NCBI GenBank assembly: GCA_022781395.1
Contig: JALETS010000191.1
Location: forward strand, 1 to 43,352
Origin: Lachnospiraceae bacterium
GTDB lineage: Bacteria > Bacillota > Clostridia > Lachnospirales > Lachnospiraceae
DNA: 43,352 bases
Direction of reading: 5' to 3'
Shown here: in pieces, positions 11,172-20,397 of the stretch
Layout: each line of letters starts with the position of its first letter
Numbering within the stretch: position 1 is the first letter of the stretch
Program-made: the position numbers and the translations under genes
Notes under the pieces: model-generated
Seen by the model: the letters and a program-made list of their open reading frames with translations, nothing else
Told to the model about the DNA's origin: nothing
Databases searched by the model: none

Positions 11172-11480
11172 TAAAATAAAAAGACCCCGTCCCGTAAAAG
11201 GACGAGGTCAAAATCTCGTGTTACCACCTGTTACGACGTACAAATCACACACTCAGCATACGCTGCCATTCTACAAAAGCGTATTGCAATCTATGTGATT
11301 GATACGGTTCCCGATAACGGCGGAATACCGTCAGTCCCTACTGATTCTCCCACGCGGATAACCCCGGCAGACAGAACGTTCAGTCTGAAACTCAGAAGTG
11401 ATTTTCCCTAATCTTCTACTTGCACCGGTCTTGCACCATCACCGGCTCGCTGTTGCTTTTAAAGATAAGGTACTGTCTTC
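11172..11480 (-). promoter_or_regulatory. T-box leader (Ile specific) upstream of ileS
   Basis: Minus strand contains T-box-like CAGGTGGTAACACGAGA (11214-11231) and terminator GACCTCGTCC-TTTTAC-GGGACGGGGTC + TTTTTATTTT (11183-11209). Candidate specifier ATC (11400-11402) followed by A in the context GGGAAAATCACTTCTGAG. Confidence 0.88.
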
Positions 11481-11510
11481 TTCAATGTTTTTGCTTTTTT
11501 TACTATGCCT

Positions 11511-11540
11511 ATTATAGTATCAGGAAAAAGCGGTTGTCAA
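11511..11540 (-). promoter_or_regulatory. Promoter of T-box/ileS transcript
   Basis: Minus strand TTGACA-18 bp-TATAAT (TGTCAA at 11535-11540, ATTATA at 11511-11516 on plus). Confidence 0.75.
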
Positions 11541-11551
11541 GGCAAAACCCG

Positions 11552-12436
11552 CTATACAAAATACTTTTCGTATTTCCCATCATCTGCATCGAAGAAGCAT
11601 AACCCCACAATGCCACGTCCGGTATGGGCTCCGATGGCACAGCCTACCGTTCCTACCATAACAGACTTCGGGTGAAGCTCCTGATCAATGACAGATAGCA
11701 TATAGTCGCGGCCTTCCTCTTCTTCCCCATGACAGATGGCAATCTGCTGATTCTCCAGATGGTATCCGTTTTCCTTCGCATAATCTGCCAGGAAACGAAG
11801 AGATTTCTTCCTTCCCCTCACAGTCTTGAGCACCGCCAGTGAGCCTTCTTGATCCACTATCAGAATCGGTTTCATATCCAGGGTTTCTGCCAAAGTCCCT
11901 TTGAACTTGGTCAGCCTGCCTCCCTTGATCAGATAGGCCAGCGTATGTACTGTAAAGACATGACGGATATGGGAGATGTAATAACCTGCTGCCTCGATCA
12001 GTTCTTCCTTAGTGGCGCCCTTCTCCAGCATGGTTACCAGCTTGCTTACCACCAGACCAAACCCGATTGACGCCGACCTTGAATCGATGATTGTCAGGTC
12101 AAAGTCAGGATATTCTTCCACCACATTGACCTTGGCAATATTGGCGGCATTATAGGTTCCTGCAATCCCTGTGGAAAAGCAAAGATAAATAACGGTATCC
12201 CCTGCCTCCGCATAAGGCGTAAAGGCTTTGGCAAACATCTCGGGATTGATATGATAGGTCTTCACATCTCTCTTGATATCATCCAGAATCTCATAAAATT
12301 CTTTCGTCTGAATTGTTGCACCGTCAAAGTAATCTACATCATCAATTACCACCGGTGTAGGAATCACATGCAGCTTATGCTGCTCTATGTAATCCTTGGG
12401 CAAATCACTTGCCGAATCAGTAATAATCCGAATCAT
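11552..12436 (-). CDS. DegV family (fatty-acid binding) protein
   Basis: MIRIITDSASDLPKDYI, CFSTGIAGTYNAA, DSRSASIGFGLVV, KGGRLTKFKG are characteristic of the DegV family. Confidence 0.93.
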   Translation of the reverse strand: MIRIITDSASDLPKDYIEQHKLHVIPTPVVIDDVDYFDGATIQTKEFYEILDDIKRDVKTYHINPEMFAKAFTPYAEAGDTVIYLCFSTGIAGTYNAANIAKVNVVEEYPDFDLTIIDSRSASIGFGLVVSKLVTMLEKGATKEELIEAAGYYISHIRHVFTVHTLAYLIKGGRLTKFKGTLAETLDMKPILIVDQEGSLAVLKTVRGRKKSLRFLADYAKENGYHLENQQIAICHGEEEEGRDYMLSVIDQELHPKSVMVGTVGCAIGAHTGRGIVGLCFFDADDGKYEKYFV

Positions 12437-12511
12437 ACAGTTTCTTGCTCCGTTGTTATTTTATATTTACATGTTTTCATACGTTGAAACTATGATACCA
12501 TATCTTTTCCC

Positions 12512-13759
12512 TTAAAAATAGTCTGAAAAATATGGTTTTTCCGCCGGGATCATTCTCTCCAGCCAGGTAAGCATATAATATTCGGTCTGAATCTTTTCAT
12601 GCTCATACAGATAACTTGGACGTTTATACCCCATCAGCATGGTTGTCAACGTATTGACCGTTAATTCCACTACATTGATGGACTGGTTGTCATCCACCTT
12701 CTCGCAGACAGTCTCCCCATCATGCCATGACACCATATAATCTCCCTCATTCCATGGTGCCATCTCGTCATGTACCTTGAAATGAATCTTAAAATCCTCC
12801 GGCTGGATCAGATACGGATATTCCCGTAAGAAATCTTCCACATTAATGATTCTTGCCATAATATAAGGTGATATATTCTCCGTGATCTCACTGTCCTCCA
12901 GCAGATAGGCCAGTGTCTCGCCCGAATAATTGGCTCCCTTTACCTGATCGACCATGGAGAAGTGGGCACTGATATAATTCCATAGTCCGTGATTCGCCTC
13001 AATATTCAGATATACCATTTCTTTGATATAGAAAATATCATTGGCAATATAATATACGATATAACCAAGAGGCTTATGCTCCTTGCTGTAATAAACCGCT
13101 GCGATCATATCCTCATTGTCCCAGCGCCAGTATTCTTCCCATGACAACGCATCTCTTATTAAAGCCCCATGCCTTTGCAGGGCAAAATAGGAATGCACAT
13201 TGTGATAATCCTCAGAATCCAGACTGACCCTTTCCACCATTCCTTCCACCGGATGCGGTTTCGGAAGCTGGGTATCCTTAATCGTAAAGGTCAGCTTATC
13301 GGACACAATCTCCCAGCCCATCTTACGATAGAAAGGAATGGAATAAGGATACAGAAAAGAAATCGTCATATCCTGCTTATGCATATAATCAAGGACATGT
13401 CTCATTAGGGAATGGATAAGTCCCCGTCCTGTATATTCCGGATAGGTCGCCACACCGGTAATACCACCCATGTCCATGATCTCATCATACACATTCACCC
13501 TCATGGAATAAACCACGATCATGGATGCCAGCCGATCCCGGTAAAACCATCCAAGAACGTAAGCTTCCTCCAGGATCGGCCGTTTGGCATATTTTATCTC
13601 ATCCTGCTTCCATCCTGTCTGGAACAGATCATAAGAAGTTACCTGAAAGGCATACTGCAACAGCGCATTAAACTGCTCCAGATCCCCCTTATCCAGTTCC
13701 CGCATACGGAAGTCTCCGTTTACCTCTATATAATTGTGCTGATCCGACTGACTCTCCAT
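12512..13759 (-). CDS. GNAT N-acetyltransferase, Eis-like
   Basis: ITGVATYPEYTGRGLIHSLMRHVLDYM acetyl-CoA binding motif, FLYPYSIPFYRKMGWE; 415 aa multi-domain layout. Confidence 0.85.
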   Translation of the reverse strand: MESQSDQHNYIEVNGDFRMRELDKGDLEQFNALLQYAFQVTSYDLFQTGWKQDEIKYAKRPILEEAYVLGWFYRDRLASMIVVYSMRVNVYDEIMDMGGITGVATYPEYTGRGLIHSLMRHVLDYMHKQDMTISFLYPYSIPFYRKMGWEIVSDKLTFTIKDTQLPKPHPVEGMVERVSLDSEDYHNVHSYFALQRHGALIRDALSWEEYWRWDNEDMIAAVYYSKEHKPLGYIVYYIANDIFYIKEMVYLNIEANHGLWNYISAHFSMVDQVKGANYSGETLAYLLEDSEITENISPYIMARIINVEDFLREYPYLIQPEDFKIHFKVHDEMAPWNEGDYMVSWHDGETVCEKVDDNQSINVVELTVNTLTTMLMGYKRPSYLYEHEKIQTEYYMLTWLERMIPAEKPYFSDYF

Positions 13760-13778
13760 GTTTCGTTTCCTTTTCTTT

Positions 13779-15233
13779 CTAATCCCTGCTCATCTGATCA
13801 AGAAGCTGGATCTTGATGTCATATAATTTACTGGAAAGATCCACATAGACCTTGTGCGGATTTACCAGACGTCTTGTTTCATCCCACAACGTATTCTGCT
13901 CCTGCCGACAATACTCTCTGATATCCATAACCTTAGGAGAAGTATAACAACACTCTCCGTTCTTAAATACCGGCACCATCAGTTCCCTTAACCGGTAACT
14001 GCCGGCAGGAAGTTTGGTCTTTTTCCACGGTTCGGAAGGATCAAACAGCATCATAGGCTCATTCTCATCAAACTTCTCATCTACCAGGCAGATCAGATCT
14101 GCCTTGATTTTGCCGCTCTCTTTATCATAGATACGATAAATCGTCTTATTGCCCGGGTTGGTTATTTTCTCCGTGTTCTCGGAAAGCTTAATCTTCGGGA
14201 TAAACTTTCCGTCCTTGCCCATAATGGCCGCCAGCTTGTATACACCACCGAAGGACGGACAGTCCTTGGAAGTGATCAGATGCGTACCCACACCCCAGGA
14301 GGTAATGGCTGCCCCCTGATCCTTCAGGCTCTGAATCAGGAATTCATCCAGATCATTGGAAGCAGAGATCACAGCATCCGTAAATCCTGCATCGTCCAGC
14401 ATCTTCCTGGCTTTCTTGGACAGATATGCAAGGTCGCCGCTGTCTAACCGGATACCATAGAAAGTAAGCGGGATGCCTGCTTCCCGCATCTCTGTAAAGA
14501 CCCGTATGGCATTGGGCACACCGGATTTCAATGTATCATAAGTATCTACCAGCAAAATACATGCAGAAGGATACATATCTGCGTATGTCTTAAAAGCCGT
14601 ATACTCATCCGGGAAGCTCATGATCCAGCTATGGGCATGGGTTCCCTTAACCGGCACATCAAAAAGCTGACCGCATAACACATTGGAAGTGCCGACGCAG
14701 CCACCGATCACAGCTGCTCTTGCGCCATAAGTACCTGCGTCCGGCCCCTGTGCACGACGAAGACCAAATTCCATGATGCCGTCTCCCTGCGCCGCATAGC
14801 AGACTCTGGCGGCCTTCGTGGCAATCAGGCTCTGGTGATTGATAATATTCAGAATAGCTGTTTCCATGAGCTGCGCCTGCATAATCGGTGCAATGACTTT
14901 AACAATGGGTTCCCTTGGAAATACCACAGTTCCCTCGGGAATCGCATAAATATCTCCGGTAAATCTGAAGTTCCTAAGATAATCGAGAAAATCCTGTTCA
15001 AAAATTCCCAGGCTTGCCAAATAGGCAATATCCTCTTCATTGAAGTGTAGCTCCTTAATATATTGAATGAGCTGGTCTAATCCCGCTGCAATGGCAAATC
15101 CTCCGTCACAGGGATTATTGCGGTAAAATGCATCAAAGATAACCGTCTCATTCTGATCCTTATTCTTAAAATAACCCTGCATCATCGTCAACTCATACAA
15201 GTCTGTGAGCAGTGTTAAGTTCTGTCTGTCCAT
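13779..15233 (-). CDS. pncB: Nicotinate phosphoribosyltransferase
   Basis: LTLLTDLYELTMMQGYF, EFGLRRAQGPDAG, GTHAHSWIMSFPDEYTAF, GIRLDSGDLAYLSKKAR. Confidence 0.94.
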   Translation of the reverse strand: MDRQNLTLLTDLYELTMMQGYFKNKDQNETVIFDAFYRNNPCDGGFAIAAGLDQLIQYIKELHFNEEDIAYLASLGIFEQDFLDYLRNFRFTGDIYAIPEGTVVFPREPIVKVIAPIMQAQLMETAILNIINHQSLIATKAARVCYAAQGDGIMEFGLRRAQGPDAGTYGARAAVIGGCVGTSNVLCGQLFDVPVKGTHAHSWIMSFPDEYTAFKTYADMYPSACILLVDTYDTLKSGVPNAIRVFTEMREAGIPLTFYGIRLDSGDLAYLSKKARKMLDDAGFTDAVISASNDLDEFLIQSLKDQGAAITSWGVGTHLITSKDCPSFGGVYKLAAIMGKDGKFIPKIKLSENTEKITNPGNKTIYRIYDKESGKIKADLICLVDEKFDENEPMMLFDPSEPWKKTKLPAGSYRLRELMVPVFKNGECCYTSPKVMDIREYCRQEQNTLWDETRRLVNPHKVYVDLSSKLYDIKIQLLDQMSRD

Positions 15234-15319
15234 CTCTGCTTTCCTTTCCCAACGCAATTTGCAAATTTGTGTATCTATCATACACCTTTTATAAAAAATA
15301 GAAAAGGCTTTTTACAGAA

Positions 15320-15360
15320 AAGACAAGACAACTGTCTTGTCAGCAGTTCGTCTTGCCTTC
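15320..15360 (-). terminator. Terminator of the peptide transporter/amidohydrolase operon
   Basis: Minus strand AAGACGAACTG...CAGTTGTCTTGTCTTTTCTG stem-loop just after the M20 stop codon. Confidence 0.45.
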
Positions 15361-15381
15361 CAACTATTTTATCTTTCGGAT

Positions 15382-16536
15382 TCATCTCTCATCATATACT
15401 TCTGACAAAAGCAGTTCTGCCAGATATTGCGCTGTAGGCAGAATCACTGCCGTGTCCACACAGAATGAAGGATGGTGGATAGGATGCCCCACTCCTGTAC
15501 CAATCTTCACATAACAACCCGGTACATCTCTTCCCATAGTGTCCAAGTCTTCATAAAACGCGAAATCGTCGCCGCCCATGGAGCTTTCCTCCGGTACGGT
15601 TTCCATTCCCAGCCGATACGCCACCTCTTCACAGATCCGTGCCATTCTGCCATCATTATAGGTAGCGGGCGGGCCTGCTACCCACTCCACCTCAGCAGCA
15701 GCGCCATAGGCCGCCGCTATCTTTTGCGAAATTTCTTTCACTTTACGCTCATATAAGATACGGTCTTCCCTGTCCATGGTACGGACAGTTCCCTCTAACT
15801 CTGCTTCCGTAGGAATGACATTCCAGGTATTACCGGCTGTGATCCTTGTCACGCTTAAAAGCGAAGGATGAAACGCATTCACATTTCGGCTGACGATAGA
15901 CTGTAAGCCCTGCACAATAGCCGATGCCGTCAGAATCGGGTCAATGCCGTCGTCCGGATGTGCACCGTGACAACCAATTCCTTTGACCTTAATCACAAAG
16001 CGGTCTACTGCTGCCGTCACATACCCTTCCCGGATGCCGATCACATTAACCGCATTGGTCGGGTCTGCATGAAATCCCCATATATATGGCACATCATCCA
16101 TAACATCTGTTTTCAGAATCTTCAGCGCGCCGTGGGACTCCTCCTCTGCAGGCTGGAAAATAAACTTGATCGTGCCGCCAAATTCATCCCTTCGCTCCTG
16201 CAGCAGAATAGCTGCACCGATTCCTGCCGTGATGTGCAGATCATGCCCGCAGGCATGCATGTGTCCCGGTATTTCAGAACGATATTCCAACTGTGTCTGC
16301 TCTGTAATGGGAAGTGCATCGATGTCACAACGCAGCGCAGTAACACGGTCTTCCGGCTTCTGCCCCCTTACCACGGCTACCAGTCCCGTTTCAAGCGGAT
16401 AGGGCAGAATCTCAATTCCTGCTGCCGTCAGTAGTTCCCGAATTTTCGCTGTCGTCTGTACTTCCTCGTAAGGCATCTCCGGATGTCTGTGGAACCATTT
16501 GAAATTCTCAATTAAATACTGTTCAAAATTCTCCAT
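15382..16536 (-). CDS. M20 family amidohydrolase/peptidase
   Basis: FKWFHRHPEMPYEE, ALRCDIDALPI, HMHACGHDLHITAGIGAA, FQPAEEESHGA, MGGDDFAFY, VGHPIHHPSFCVD. Confidence 0.92.
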   Translation of the reverse strand: MENFEQYLIENFKWFHRHPEMPYEEVQTTAKIRELLTAAGIEILPYPLETGLVAVVRGQKPEDRVTALRCDIDALPITEQTQLEYRSEIPGHMHACGHDLHITAGIGAAILLQERRDEFGGTIKFIFQPAEEESHGALKILKTDVMDDVPYIWGFHADPTNAVNVIGIREGYVTAAVDRFVIKVKGIGCHGAHPDDGIDPILTASAIVQGLQSIVSRNVNAFHPSLLSVTRITAGNTWNVIPTEAELEGTVRTMDREDRILYERKVKEISQKIAAAYGAAAEVEWVAGPPATYNDGRMARICEEVAYRLGMETVPEESSMGGDDFAFYEDLDTMGRDVPGCYVKIGTGVGHPIHHPSFCVDTAVILPTAQYLAELLLSEVYDER

Positions 16537-16549
16537 GTTTATATTCCTC

Positions 16550-17428
16550 TTAACGACCGCTGTTGGGATCAAGCGCATCCCGCAGCGCATCTCCGATAAA
16601 GTTAATTGCCATCACAATCACAACAATCAGCAGTCCCGGCGGAATCCACAGCCACGGCTGGGAAGTCAGTACCGTAAGAGACTGGGCACCGTTTAACATA
16701 TTACCAAGGCTCGCCGTAGGCGGCTGCACACCCTGCCCCAAGAAGCTCAGTGCTGCTTCATCTAAGATAGACAATGCCAGCACGGAGGTAGCATATACAA
16801 GTATCGGTGCCACTGTATTAGGCAGAATCTCAGAAAACAAAATATGTCGAAGCGGCATGCCTGCTACGATATTTCCTTTTACAAAATTAGTCTCTCTCAG
16901 GTTCAAGACGTTACCGCGCACCAGTCTGGCAATACCCGGCCAGTCCACAAAGCCAAGGATCAGGATAATATTCCATAATCCCGGTTTAAAGATTGCTGCC
17001 GCAACCAGTACCAGCAGAATATACGGGAAAGACATGACCATATCCGTAAACCGCATGATGAGCATATCTGCCACACCGCCAAAATATCCTGCAATCAACC
17101 CCAAAACAACACCTATTATGGTAGAAATCAGTGTGGCCATTACACCTACCAGTAAAGAAATTCTGGTGGCATATAAAAGTCTGCTTAAGACGTCCCTGCC
17201 GATTAAGTCAGTTCCCAGCCAGAAATCTTTGGAAGGTGCCGCAGCAAATGGCCCTGCAATCTCCGTGGGATCATAGGGTGCACTCACCGGTGCCAGAAGA
17301 GCCGCCGCCACAATAACCGTCAGAATTACCAGACTGATTGCTGCCAGACGATGTCTGCAAAATCTGCGCCAGACAGTCTGTACATAGCTTTCACTGTGAA
17401 TGTCTTTATTCTTCAATATCATCGGCAT
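16550..17428 (-). CDS. Oligopeptide/dipeptide ABC transporter permease (DppC-like)
   Basis: WLGTDLIGRDVLSRLLYATRISLLVG, LNLRETNFVKGNIVAGM...HILFSEILPNTVAPI, multi-TM. Confidence 0.9.
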   Translation of the reverse strand: MPMILKNKDIHSESYVQTVWRRFCRHRLAAISLVILTVIVAAALLAPVSAPYDPTEIAGPFAAAPSKDFWLGTDLIGRDVLSRLLYATRISLLVGVMATLISTIIGVVLGLIAGYFGGVADMLIMRFTDMVMSFPYILLVLVAAAIFKPGLWNIILILGFVDWPGIARLVRGNVLNLRETNFVKGNIVAGMPLRHILFSEILPNTVAPILVYATSVLALSILDEAALSFLGQGVQPPTASLGNMLNGAQSLTVLTSQPWLWIPPGLLIVVIVMAINFIGDALRDALDPNSGR

Positions 17429-17434
17429 ACCCTC

Positions 17435-18382
17435 CTAATCCAGCTGAATGGTAGGATCTACCAATGCATATAAAATATCCGTTACCAGATTAGCGATCAG
17501 TACTACTACTGCAGATAACAGGCATACTCCCATAATAACCGGATAATCCCTGCTGCTGATAGCGCTCATGGTCATCAATCCCAGGCCGGGCCAGGAAAAT
17601 ACCTGTTCAATAATAACCGCACCACCGAACAGTACCGGAATCTCCATGCCGATCACAGTAATGATTGGCACCAGAGCATTTCTTAAGGCATGCTTATTTA
17701 TAACCCGGAAATGCCCGATTCCCTTGGCTCTTGCCGTTCTCAGGTAATCCTGCTGCAAGATTTCCAGCACTGCGCTTCGAATATATCGGATGTTACTGCC
17801 CGCCATGGAAAAAGCAAGTACGATCACAGGCATTACCATGTGCTTCGCCACATCCGCCGCGCCGCCTTCCGTGCCCAGAGTCGTCATGCCGCTGGATGGC
17901 AGCCATCCCAGCTTGATCGTAAACAGATAAACCAACAGCATGGAAAGAAAGAAGCCCGGTACACTGCTTCCCAGAAAAGATGCCGTGACCACTGCATAAT
18001 CTCCTTTCGAATACTGGTGAATGGCACTATAAATGCCTGCCGGAACAGCAAACAAAAGACTTACAATCAGGGAGACTCCCATCAGAAGAAGAGTCGGCCC
18101 CAGATGACTTGCAATCATTGAGCTGACAGATTGATAGGATTTCATGGAATATCCCAAATTGCCATGTAACAACTGCCCCAGCCAGACAAAATACTGGATA
18201 TATATCGGCTGATCTAAGCCCAAAGCAATCTTCTTAGCCTCAACCGCTGCCTGGGATACGCGAGGCCCCTGCAGCATTTCCAACGGGCTTCCTGCCAGAC
18301 ACATAATGACATAATCGATTATAGTGATTCCAATCAGAACCGGAATGGCAATCAAGATACGTTTCAATATATATTTACCCAT
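17435..18382 (-). CDS. Oligopeptide/dipeptide ABC transporter permease (DppB-like)
   Basis: MGKYILKRILIAIPVLIGITI, DYLRTARAKGIGHFRVINKHALRNALVPIITV, multi-TM. Confidence 0.92.
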   Translation of the reverse strand: MGKYILKRILIAIPVLIGITIIDYVIMCLAGSPLEMLQGPRVSQAAVEAKKIALGLDQPIYIQYFVWLGQLLHGNLGYSMKSYQSVSSMIASHLGPTLLLMGVSLIVSLLFAVPAGIYSAIHQYSKGDYAVVTASFLGSSVPGFFLSMLLVYLFTIKLGWLPSSGMTTLGTEGGAADVAKHMVMPVIVLAFSMAGSNIRYIRSAVLEILQQDYLRTARAKGIGHFRVINKHALRNALVPIITVIGMEIPVLFGGAVIIEQVFSWPGLGLMTMSAISSRDYPVIMGVCLLSAVVVLIANLVTDILYALVDPTIQLD

Positions 18383-19397
18383 GAGTTGCCTCCTTTCCGC
18401 TCTGTAGTATTACAGGACATGCCACCTGACGTAAACCTCTGTCATCCACATTTCGAAGCTCCGGCACTTCCCGCCTACATTCTTCCGTAGCATATGGGCA
18501 TCGATTATGGAATCTACACCCTGACGGCGGATTTGTGCTGCTGCCGATTTCTCCCTGTAAAAGCTTACGTTCCTGATTCTTCTGTGTAATATCAGGAATT
18601 AATACTGCATCCAACAGCGCTTTGGTATACGGATGCAGGGGGTGTCTGAAAACCTCTTGTGCATCGCCAATCTCCACAATCTTACCCAGATACATGACCG
18701 CAATCCGGTCACTGACATAATGGACCGCACCCAGACCATGCCCCACAAACAGCAGCGTCAGCCCAAGCTCCTTTTGTAATTCTTTTAACAAATTTAAAAT
18801 CTGTGCCTGAATGGACACATCCAACGCGCTTACCGGTTCATCGCAGACGATAAATTCCGGATTCAGGGAAAGCGCCTTGGCAATACCGATCCTCTGCCTC
18901 TGTCCTCCGGAAAACTCATGGGGATATCTGCCCAGCACGGTTCTCGGAAGACCAACCATATCTAAAATCTTCAAAATATCCTGTTCCACCGTATCCTTAG
19001 CGGAAATATGATGGTACAGCATAGGCTGTGCCAGGATCTCAAAGATGTGTTTTCTTGGATTTAAAGAAGAATAAGGGTCCTGAAATACCATCTGCAGCTT
19101 CGTTCTGATCTGCTGCATCTGCTTCTTATTCTTCCGAATGACCGATAAATCACAGCCATTATAATATATCTTACCTTCCGTGGGATTCTCCAGGCCTACC
19201 AACTGCCTGCCTATCGTAGATTTTCCACATCCCGATTCTCCCACCAGCCCCAGGGTCTGTCCTTTCAGTATGTCAAAACTGACACCGTCCACGGCTTTCA
19301 CATAACCGGTCGTATGGGTAATGATGCCACCCTTGACCGGATAGTATTTTTTCATGTTTTCCACTGCAATCAGAGGTATTTTATTTTCATCCGACAT
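18375..19397 (-). CDS. Oligopeptide ABC transporter ATP-binding protein (OppF/DppF-like)
   Basis: GESGCGKSTIGRQ Walker A, SGGQRQRIGIAKAL signature, CRFHNRCPYA C-terminal motif. Start at MSDENK. Confidence 0.93.
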   Translation of the reverse strand: MSDENKIPLIAVENMKKYYPVKGGIITHTTGYVKAVDGVSFDILKGQTLGLVGESGCGKSTIGRQLVGLENPTEGKIYYNGCDLSVIRKNKKQMQQIRTKLQMVFQDPYSSLNPRKHIFEILAQPMLYHHISAKDTVEQDILKILDMVGLPRTVLGRYPHEFSGGQRQRIGIAKALSLNPEFIVCDEPVSALDVSIQAQILNLLKELQKELGLTLLFVGHGLGAVHYVSDRIAVMYLGKIVEIGDAQEVFRHPLHPYTKALLDAVLIPDITQKNQERKLLQGEIGSSTNPPSGCRFHNRCPYATEECRREVPELRNVDDRGLRQVACPVILQSGKEATHG

Positions 19398-20374
19398 TAC
19401 GCAATACCTCCTTCGTACGCAACAATGCATCTCGCCCTATGGCCGTTTCCAAAATCGTAATTCTTCTGTGGCTTGCTGCATTCTTCTCTTCTGTAAGGAC
19501 ACCGGTCTGCAAAACGGCATCCTCTGATATCATCATAGCTTTCCGGTACCATCCCGGGAATCGCCTGCAACTGCCTGTCCTCATCATCCCGGATCGTGGG
19601 AACCGTATTTAACAATGCCTTTGTATAGGGGTGCTTCGGATGAGTAAATATCTCTTCCGCTGTCGCCTCCTCAATAATCTGCCCCGCATACATGACCAGT
19701 ACCCTGTCTGCCGTATTCGCCACCAGACCGATATCATGGGTAATCAGAATCATAGACATATGATTTTCCTGCTGCAGTGCTTTTAACAGCTTCATAATCT
19801 GCGCCTGTATCGTCACATCCAATGCTGTAGTCGGTTCATCTGCTATAAGAAGCTTCGGGTTGCAGGATAATGCCATGGCAATCATCACACGCTGCCGCAT
19901 ACCACCGGATAAAGTATGGGGATATTTACGGATTACTTGCTCTGCATCAGGCATGCCGACCTTGGTAAGCAGATCTATGGCCCGTTCCCTGGCCTGTTCC
20001 TTGGATAAATGCATATGGATTCTGATACTTTCCGTAAGCTGGCTGCCCACAGTAAATACCGGATTTAAGGAAGTAAGCGGGTCCTGGAAGATCATGGTCA
20101 GTTCATCTCCCCTGATCTGATCCAGTTCTTTTTCCTTCATGGTAAGAAGGTCCTTACCGTCAAAGAGGACAGAGCCGTCAATGACAGCTCCGCCCCTTCC
20201 TAATAATCCCATAATAGACAGTGAGGTAACACTTTTACCGCAGCCTGATTCACCCACAATGCAGACTACTTCACCCTGATCTACGTGAAAACTCACATGA
20301 TCAACACTGATATTTTTACCGTAATCACCGGTAAAGACTGTTGTCAGGTCTTTTACCTCTAACAAATGCTGCAT
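19397..20374 (-). CDS. Oligopeptide ABC transporter ATP-binding protein (OppD/DppD-like)
   Basis: GESGCGKSVTSLSIMGLL, LSGGMRQRVMIAMALSCNPKLLIADEPTTALD, CRFADRCPYR. Confidence 0.94.
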   Translation of the reverse strand: MQHLLEVKDLTTVFTGDYGKNISVDHVSFHVDQGEVVCIVGESGCGKSVTSLSIMGLLGRGGAVIDGSVLFDGKDLLTMKEKELDQIRGDELTMIFQDPLTSLNPVFTVGSQLTESIRIHMHLSKEQARERAIDLLTKVGMPDAEQVIRKYPHTLSGGMRQRVMIAMALSCNPKLLIADEPTTALDVTIQAQIMKLLKALQQENHMSMILITHDIGLVANTADRVLVMYAGQIIEEATAEEIFTHPKHPYTKALLNTVPTIRDDEDRQLQAIPGMVPESYDDIRGCRFADRCPYRREECSKPQKNYDFGNGHRARCIVAYEGGIA

Positions 20375-20397
20375 CTGTTACCTCCCAGTTTTGTTAA

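Noticed and set aside
16563-17276. 237-aa plus-strand ORF over the DppC-like permease
   Set aside because: Antisense of a clear permease gene; low-complexity S/T/I/P composition.
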